Shown here: piece by piece, positions 23,116-28,096 of the stretch
How positions within the stretch are numbered: the first letter of the stretch is position 1
How the letters are laid out: each line of letters begins with the position of its first letter
Assembly: GCA_007130585.1 (NCBI GenBank)
Contig: SLSE01000076.1
Location: forward strand, 1-28,096
DNA length: 28,096 nucleotides
From: Syntrophomonadaceae bacterium
GTDB lineage: Bacteria; Bacillota; Dethiobacteria; DTU022
Reading direction: 5' to 3'
Translations under genes and position numbers: made by a program
The notes under the pieces: model-generated
The model's input: only the letters and a program-made list of their open reading frames with translations
Databases searched by the model: none
Told to the model about the DNA's origin: nothing

Positions 23116-24207
23116 TTAAACCTCTCCGTCAATAATCACCCTTCCGGGAAGTGAGGGCCGCAGGTAGCAGGTCCAGTATGCCAGGGCGACAAATACAACT
23201 CCGCCTATAATGTTTCCAATGGTAACCGGGATCAGGTTGTTGATAAAGAAAGCCTGCCAGGTAATTCCCTGCATAACAGCAGGTGAAATTAAGCCCTGCA
23301 TTATTTCTGCGTTTTTCACTAAGAGCCCCATCGGGATAAAGAACATATTGGCGATTGAGTGCTCAAAACCGGCTGCGACAAATGCAGTTATCGGGATAAT
23401 TATTGCCAGGATTTTACTGACAGCATCTTTGCCTGCCATAGCCATCCAAACCGCCAGGCAGACCAGCCAGTTGCAGAGGATGCCCCGGAAAAGGGCTTCG
23501 CCCCAGCTTAATGAAGTTTTAGCGTAAGCTATTTCAGTAATCCTTATGGCAATGCTGCCGTTGTTAGCCTGCCAGATACCTGAATAGTAGAAGAGGAATA
23601 CTACAAGCAGTGCGCCTGCAAAGTTAAAAATGTAAACCCAGAACCAGTTGGAGAGTACCTGCCTGCCGCTGACCCTCTTTTCCAGGTAACCGGCAGCTAT
23701 CAGGTTGTTTCCCGTGAACAATTCAGCCCCCCCAAGAATGACCAGAATCAGGCCGAGTGAAAAAGTGAGGCCGCCTACGAGCCTGCTTAGCCCGTCTCCG
23801 ATATACACGGCCAGGTCATTGGTTATGATGCTAAACATTACCCCGCCCAGGGCAATGTAGGCACCGGCCAGGATAGCCAGCATGACCAGGGCTGGTGCGG
23901 CAAGCGAAGTTTTCTTTTCTGCGGCTCCGACAACCGATCTGGCAATTTCCTGGGGCGGATCGCATGATACATGGGAAACAGCTGCCGCAACAGGCGCAGG
24001 TTGTAAATCCGGCAATTCTTCAGGAACCACTCCGGCCCCGACGGCGTATTCCATGCTTTTCAGGCACTCTTTTCTTTTCTCGGCTGTGCAGCCGATAGCT
24101 GTCAGGAATCGGTGGTTAACCGGCCGGTTAAAGGCAGCCAGCTCGCAGTAGCATACATGACCCGCAATCGAATCGTACTCATTCCAGAATGCGCATTTGT
24201 CAGTCAT
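23116..24207 (-). CDS. Formate/nitrite-family (FNT) channel with extra N-terminal Cys-rich domain
   Basis: FNT proteins are pentameric channels for formate, nitrite, hydrosulfide or related small anions. Residues from about 100 to 363 form the usual six-helix channel. Family landmarks are GAELFTGNN (160-168), RGILCNW (241-247) and GFEHSIANMFFIP with the central His283, matching FocA. The product is about 90-100 residues longer than usual. The first 63 residues are a Cys-rich domain (C5, C19, C21, C40, C48) shared with the small protein encoded next. A Pro/Ala-rich linker with one Cys (C82) follows. ATG 24207 is eight bases after AAAGGAGG; an upstream in-frame ATG at 24252 would fall inside the sigma54 promoter. 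It is the first gene of the operon. Transported anion unknown. Confidence 0.93.
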   Translation of the reverse strand: MTDKCAFWNEYDSIAGHVCYCELAAFNRPVNHRFLTAIGCTAEKRKECLKSMEYAVGAGVVPEELPDLQPAPVAAAVSHVSCDPPQEIARSVVGAAEKKTSLAAPALVMLAILAGAYIALGGVMFSIITNDLAVYIGDGLSRLVGGLTFSLGLILVILGGAELFTGNNLIAAGYLEKRVSGRQVLSNWFWVYIFNFAGALLVVFLFYYSGIWQANNGSIAIRITEIAYAKTSLSWGEALFRGILCNWLVCLAVWMAMAGKDAVSKILAIIIPITAFVAAGFEHSIANMFFIPMGLLVKNAEIMQGLISPAVMQGITWQAFFINNLIPVTIGNIIGGVVFVALAYWTCYLRPSLPGRVIIDGEV

Positions 24208-24247
24208 TCTAATTGCCTCCTTTCTTTTTCTATCTGTACTACATATA

Positions 24248-24263
24248 TGCAAGCAACGTGCCA
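24248..24263 (-). promoter_or_regulatory. Sigma54 (-24/-12) promoter of the FNT operon
   Basis: The minus strand reads TGGCACGTTGCTTGCAT: TGGCAC, five bases, then TTGCA, an exact match to the sigma54 consensus with correct GG-GC spacing. The start would be near 24237, about 30 bases before the FNT start codon. The operon's last gene encodes a sigma54 activator, so the circuit is probably autoregulated. Confidence 0.92.
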
Positions 24264-24348
24264 GGACCTTCGGAGGCGAACCGCCCGCATCTAAACCGGG
24301 AAAGGCCTTTAAATATTGGAAGTTTTTTCTGTGCCTTATGTGGCTCAG

Positions 24349-24366
24349 AATATTTCAGGCTGGCAG
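24349..24366 (+). repeat. 18-bp repeat, copy 2
   Basis: AATATTTCAGGCTGGCAG is identical to 11341-11358. It lies between the sigma54 promoter and the palindrome. Confidence 0.5.
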
Positions 24367-24388
24367 TGAACAATTTCGGTACAAATAG

Positions 24389-24404
24389 TGACGTAAATAC
24401 GTCA
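24389..24404. promoter_or_regulatory. Candidate activator binding site (UAS)
   Basis: TGACGTAAATACGTCA is a perfect 7-2-7 palindrome centred about 160 bases upstream of the expected sigma54 start. NtrC-type activators usually bind palindromes 80-200 bases upstream, so this is the best candidate site for the operon's own response regulator. Confidence 0.6.
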
Positions 24405-24508
24405 GGTTATTTACCCGATCAAGTAAACCATAGATATCTAAACGGTTTTAACCGGGCAGCCCGATGCGTTTAAATTATCGGGACTGCAGCTGTTCTGCCT
24501 TCGGGCGG

Positions 24509-24537
24509 TTGACGGTGCCGGATCGGACCGCTATAAT
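24509..24537 (+). promoter_or_regulatory. SigmaA promoter of mfd
   Basis: TTGACG (24509-24514), a 17-base spacer, then TATAAT (24532-24537). The start near 24544 gives a leader of about 75 bases. It shows that mfd is transcribed independently of pth here. Confidence 0.82.
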
Positions 24538-24618
24538 TTAGTTCACGGGTCTACGGGGGGTATCTGGCGATTCCCCTCTCTTTTGATGTACCCGTCCAGT
24601 CAACGGGAGGTTCTTATC

Positions 24619-27600
24619 TTGTTAAAATACCTGCTTGATACATGGGCCGGCGATAATCAGTTTATAAATATAACTGCCGGCGTCTGCAGCAGCCATGAAT
24701 ACCGGGTCTCTGTCAGCGGCCTGGACGGCAGCGCCCGTTCATTTTTCATGGCCGGCCTTGCACATTATTGCCGGCGGCCCGCTTTAGTCGTGACCGGTGA
24801 CCTGGCCCGCGCGGAAAAAACCTACGCCGAACTGCACTCAATTATTCCCGGCCAGGTTAAGCTTTTATCGGCCAGGGATCTTTTTGTATACACGGATGCA
24901 TTTTCCCGCAGTGAGGAACAGCAGCATTCGAGGCTTGGCTTCCTGGAATGGCTGAACTCCGGCCCCGGGGGAATTTATGTTGCGCCGGCGGCAGCGCTGC
25001 TTTCAAAGTGTCTTCCTGTTGATTTATGGCGCGGCCTGGTCTTCGGGCTGGAGGTCGGCCTGGCATGCGACCGCCAGGAGCTTCTGGACAGGCTGGTGCA
25101 AAGAGGTTACGAACGGGTTACGTTAACTGAAACAGCGGGGCATTTCAGCGCCCGCGGCGATATAATTGATATTTACCCGCCCGGGCGAAGGCAGCCGGTG
25201 CGTATAGAATTGTTCGATGATGTTGTCGAGTCTGTCCGCAACTACGACCCTGTCAGCCAGCGATCCAAAGAGCACCTGCACAAAATAAAGATTCTACCGG
25301 CCAGGGAGCTGCTCGTAAGCGAAAGCCACCGCAGCGCAGGCGAACAGAAAATTAACCGCACCCTGGAGCAGACCCTGTCCAGGCTGCGCAGGAGGGGTGA
25401 AAAAGAAACGGCAGCCAGGCTTAAGCAGCAGGTTTCCCGCCACCTTGAAAAGCTGAAGCATCCCGAAGGGCTTGACTATTTAAGCAGCTACCTGCCGTTT
25501 TTCTATGGTGAAGGGGCGTCTCTCCTTGATTATCTCTCCGCCGATTTCCTGTTGCTGCTCGAGGAACCGGCGGCGATAGCTGACAAAACAGCTGTCCTGC
25601 AGCGCGAATTTGAGGATTTTATCAGCAGCGCTTTTATTGACGGTGAGCTGCTCCCTCCCGGAAATGATCTGCTCTGGAAAGCGGAAGATTTGTTTGCACG
25701 AACTTCCTGCCCCCTGGTCGGGACCTCCCTTTTCAATGAAACAGGCGGTCTTTATGCCCCTGCCCGCGCACATGTAATCGAATCAAAAAGCGCGCCCTAT
25801 TACCACGGGCAGTGGGACGTTTTTAAGAATGATTTCCGGAACTGGCTAAGCGAAGGCTACGGTGTTTACCTGCTGTCGGAGTCGGAAGAACGGGGCAGGG
25901 CATTGCTTGATCTGATCGGGGAACAGGACATTTCTGCTGAAGAGGACGGCGGTAACGCAGTTAGCGGAAAAAATATTCCCGGGCTGCAGGTAATTGGCGG
26001 AACCATGGAAGAAGGGTTTGTTCTTCCGGGGCTGCAGCTGGCCGTCCTGACCGAACGTAACCTGCTTCCCGTCCGCAGAAAAAAAAGACGGCTAAAGCAG
26101 GATGGAGACAATATCCGCCTCAGTGATTACCGGGAACTTTCAACCGGTGATTATGTGGTTCACGAGCAGCATGGTATCGGCCGGTACCTGGGGTTAAATA
26201 CTCTTGAGGTAGGCGGCGGGAAACGCGACTACCTTGTATTGAAATACAGGGGTAGCGACAAGCTGTACATACCGATCGACCAGGTGGAATTAATCCAAAA
26301 ATATTCCGGGGGAGAAGGGCCGGCTCCCCGCCTGCACAGCCTGGGCGGAGGGGAATGGCAGCGCCTGAAGAGCAGGGTCAACCGGTCGATCGAAGAACTG
26401 GCCAGCGAGCTTCTGGCCCTTTATGCTGCCAGGCAGGCCGCCGGGGGATACAGTTACGGGCCCGACCATCCGTGGCAGCAGGAATTTGAAGCTCATTTTC
26501 CCTATGAAGAAACGCCCGACCAGGTAAAGGCAGTCGAAGATGTAAAAGCGGACCTTGAAAAAAAACACCCGATGGATCGTTTGATCTGCGGCGATGTCGG
26601 TTACGGCAAAACCGAGGTGGCCATGCGGGCCGCTTTCAAAGTTGTTATGGAAGGAAAACAGGTCGCCGTGCTGGTCCCTACCACGGTCCTGGCCCAGCAG
26701 CACTTCCGCACTTTCAGTGAGCGATTTGAAGGTTTTCCGGTCAGGATCGCCCAGTTAAGCCGTTTTGTTTCAGCGGCCGGGCAAAAGGAAACGATCAAAG
26801 ATCTGGCGGCAGGGAAAACAGATATTATTATCGGCACCCACCGCCTGCTTTCCGGGGATGTCAGCTTTCATGATCTCGGGCTGCTTGTTATCGATGAAGA
26901 GCAGCGGTTTGGCGTACGCCAGAAAGAAAAAATGAAACAGCTCAGGCTGGAGGTTGATACCCTGGCTATGACAGCGACACCGATTCCAAGAACACTGCAC
27001 CTGTCCCTGGCCGGGGGCAGGGACTTCAGTGTAATTGACACTCCTCCCGAAGACCGCTACCCCGTCCAGACATATGTGCTGGAGTATTCCGAGAACCTGG
27101 TTCGTGACGCCGTTCAGCGTGAGTTAAGCCGGGGTGGGCAGGTTTTCATGGTCTGCAACCGCGTAGACCGGATTGATGGTTTTGCTGAACATATTCAAAG
27201 CCTTTTCCCGGATGCCTCGGTTGCCGTCGGGCACGGGCAGATGCCCGAAGCCGCCCTGGCCCGGGTAATGACCGATTTCCAGGACGGTAAATACAGGATC
27301 CTGGTCAGTACAACTATTATCGAATCAGGACTCGACATCCCCAATGTCAATACCTTAATAATATATGAGGCCGACCGTTTCGGACTGGCCCAGCTCTACC
27401 AGATCCGGGGCCGGGTGGGTCGTTCGAGCCGCCTGGCGTATGCCTACCTGACTTACCGCAGGGATAAGATCGTTTCTGAAACAGCGAGGAAAAGATTGAA
27501 AGCGATCAAAGAATTTACCGAGCTGGGATCCGGGTTTAAAATAGCCCTGCGCGATCTGGAAATCAGGGGAGCCGGTAATATACTGGGTGCCGAGCAGCAC

Positions 27601-28096
27601 GGTTTCATCGCTTCCGTTGGCTTCGATCTCTATGTGAAGCTGCTGGACAGGGCTGTTGCCGAACTAAAAAATGAAAAGCGCGAAGAAAAAATCAGTACGC
27701 GGCTGGAATTGCAAATCAACGCCTACCTGCCTTCTGCATATATAACGGCCCAGGATCAGAAAGTGGACATTTACCAGCGTATCTACAGCGCCCCGGCCCC
27801 TGAAGAAATTGATCAGATCGAAGAGGAACTGGTCGATCGCTACGGTGTCCCTCCGGAGCCGGTTAAAAACCTGCTGACAGCAGCCAGGCTTCGCCTGGAA
27901 GCATCTGAGGCGGGTATCGAGCTCATATCCCAGCAGCAGTCGGACCTAACGATTCAGTTTGCAGGTGGATGCCAGTTTGATCCGGCCCCGGTTGCCGAGC
28001 AACTGCCGTACAGTTTGAACCAGATCAAAGTTTCCTCCCGCCGGCCTTTTGCCCTGAAAATCAGGGGGGCGGCGGCAAAGCCGGATTTGCTTGCCG
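24619..28096 (+). CDS. mfd: Transcription-repair coupling factor (3' end beyond window)
   Basis: Mfd removes RNA polymerase stalled at DNA damage and recruits UvrA. The frame is open from TTG 24619, eight bases after GGGAGG, to the end of the window: 1159 codons of an expected 1170-1180, so only a short tail is missing. Domains in order are: a UvrB-like N-terminal module (GHFSARGDIIDIYPPG near 175-190), the polymerase-interacting RID domain (about 507-560, STGDYVVHEQHGIGRYLG), and the translocase. The translocase has Walker A GDVGYGKTE (658-666), DEEQ, TATPIPRTLHL, and RIRGRVGRS-like helicase motif VI (QIRGRVGRS). A C-terminal TRCF domain follows. All motifs are intact. It has its own promoter, as the minus-strand operon separates it from pth. 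Confidence 0.97.
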   Translation, partial: MLKYLLDTWAGDNQFINITAGVCSSHEYRVSVSGLDGSARSFFMAGLAHYCRRPALVVTGDLARAEKTYAELHSIIPGQVKLLSARDLFVYTDAFSRSEEQQHSRLGFLEWLNSGPGGIYVAPAAALLSKCLPVDLWRGLVFGLEVGLACDRQELLDRLVQRGYERVTLTETAGHFSARGDIIDIYPPGRRQPVRIELFDDVVESVRNYDPVSQRSKEHLHKIKILPARELLVSESHRSAGEQKINRTLEQTLSRLRRRGEKETAARLKQQVSRHLEKLKHPEGLDYLSSYLPFFYGEGASLLDYLSADFLLLLEEPAAIADKTAVLQREFEDFISSAFIDGELLPPGNDLLWKAEDLFARTSCPLVGTSLFNETGGLYAPARAHVIESKSAPYYHGQWDVFKNDFRNWLSEGYGVYLLSESEERGRALLDLIGEQDISAEEDGGNAVSGKNIPGLQVIGGTMEEGFVLPGLQLAVLTERNLLPVRRKKRRLKQDGDNIRLSDYRELSTGDYVVHEQHGIGRYLGLNTLEVGGGKRDYLVLKYRGSDKLYIPIDQVELIQKYSGGEGPAPRLHSLGGGEWQRLKSRVNRSIEELASELLALYAARQAAGGYSYGPDHPWQQEFEAHFPYEETPDQVKAVEDVKADLEKKHPMDRLICGDVGYGKTEVAMRAAFKVVMEGKQVAVLVPTTVLAQQHFRTFSERFEGFPVRIAQLSRFVSAAGQKETIKDLAAGKTDIIIGTHRLLSGDVSFHDLGLLVIDEEQRFGVRQKEKMKQLRLEVDTLAMTATPIPRTLHLSLAGGRDFSVIDTPPEDRYPVQTYVLEYSENLVRDAVQRELSRGGQVFMVCNRVDRIDGFAEHIQSLFPDASVAVGHGQMPEAALARVMTDFQDGKYRILVSTTIIESGLDIPNVNTLIIYEADRFGLAQLYQIRGRVGRSSRLAYAYLTYRRDKIVSETARKRLKAIKEFTELGSGFKIALRDLEIRGAGNILGAEQHGFIASVGFDLYVKLLDRAVAELKNEKREEKISTRLELQINAYLPSAYITAQDQKVDIYQRIYSAPAPEEIDQIEEELVDRYGVPPEPVKNLLTAARLRLEASEAGIELISQQQSDLTIQFAGGCQFDPAPVAEQLPYSLNQIKVSSRRPFALKIRGAAAKPDLLA

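Larger units (their letters stand above)
24208..24618. other. Divergent regulatory region between FNT operon and mfd
   Basis: 411 bases with no convincing gene. From left to right it holds the FNT ribosome site, the sigma54 promoter, an 18-bp repeat shared with the pncA leader, a 7-2-7 palindrome, and the mfd promoter. After the mfd promoter, ACGGGT and ACCCGT with inner GGGG and CCCC could fold in the mfd leader, but the structure is weak. Confidence 0.7.

Noticed and set aside
24197..24473. Plus-strand frames of 60-86 codons upstream of mfd
   Set aside because: They cover the sigma54 promoter and palindrome, lack ribosome sites and resemble no protein.
25480..26703. Minus-strand frames inside mfd
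   Set aside because: mfd reads continuously on the plus strand with all helicase motifs; these frames are antisense shadows.
1..28096. tRNA, rRNA, CRISPR arrays, insertion sequences
   Set aside because: No cloverleaf, rRNA segment, regularly spaced repeat or transposase was seen on either strand by reading.

Overview
The window is a chromosomal segment of roughly 50% GC from an anaerobic, low-to-mid GC Gram-positive bacterium (Bacillota, most likely Clostridia). Several points support this. The housekeeping block around the Bacillus abrB-metG-tatD-ksgA-veg-ispE-spoVG-glmU-prs-ctc-pth-mfd locus is conserved. AbrB, SpoVG, Veg and RicT homologues are present. Ribosome binding sites are strong AAGGAGG types, and TTG start codons are very common (nine calls here). 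No rRNA, tRNA, CRISPR array or insertion sequence was seen.

Layout. (1) 1-4352: the 5' end of a divergent alpha/beta hydrolase, then guaB with a near-consensus promoter, followed by tmk-holB-ricT. (2) 4435-7662: abrB on the minus strand, diverging from metG-tatD. (3) 7763-8942: a minus-strand SDR oxidoreductase plus SCP2 lipid-carrier protein, sitting where Bacillus has rnmV. (4) 9321-11111: rsmA, a YkuK-like RNase H-fold protein and veg. (5) 11374-14593: a probable nicotinamidase plus nicotinate phosphoribosyltransferase (NAD salvage), then ispE and a nucleotidyltransferase. (6) 14884-18659: spoVG, a naturally shortened glmU, prs, the ctc-type bL25 gene and pth. (7) 18741-24207: a five-gene minus-strand operon. 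(8) 24619 to the end: mfd, nearly complete, running off the window.

Region 7 is the most unusual part. It lies between pth and mfd, which are close neighbours in Bacillus. In transcription order it encodes a formate/nitrite-family (FNT) channel with an extra N-terminal Cys-rich domain, a small stand-alone protein homologous to that domain, an iron-type alcohol dehydrogenase with two altered metal-ligand positions, a soluble PAS histidine kinase with its own Cys cluster, and an NtrC-type sigma54 activator. A textbook sigma54 promoter (TGGCAC-N5-TTGCA) lies just upstream of the channel gene, and a perfect 7-2-7 palindrome lies about 150 bp further upstream as a candidate activator site. This suggests a self-regulated small-anion transport and redox circuit built around a Cys-rich domain that I do not recognise as a named family.

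The remaining genes are ordinary information-processing, nucleotide, cell-wall and cofactor functions. Notable oddities among them are the GlmU that stops before its acetyltransferase active site, a MetRS zinc knuckle with one Cys replaced by Asp, and a Pth with Arg at a usual Asn position.
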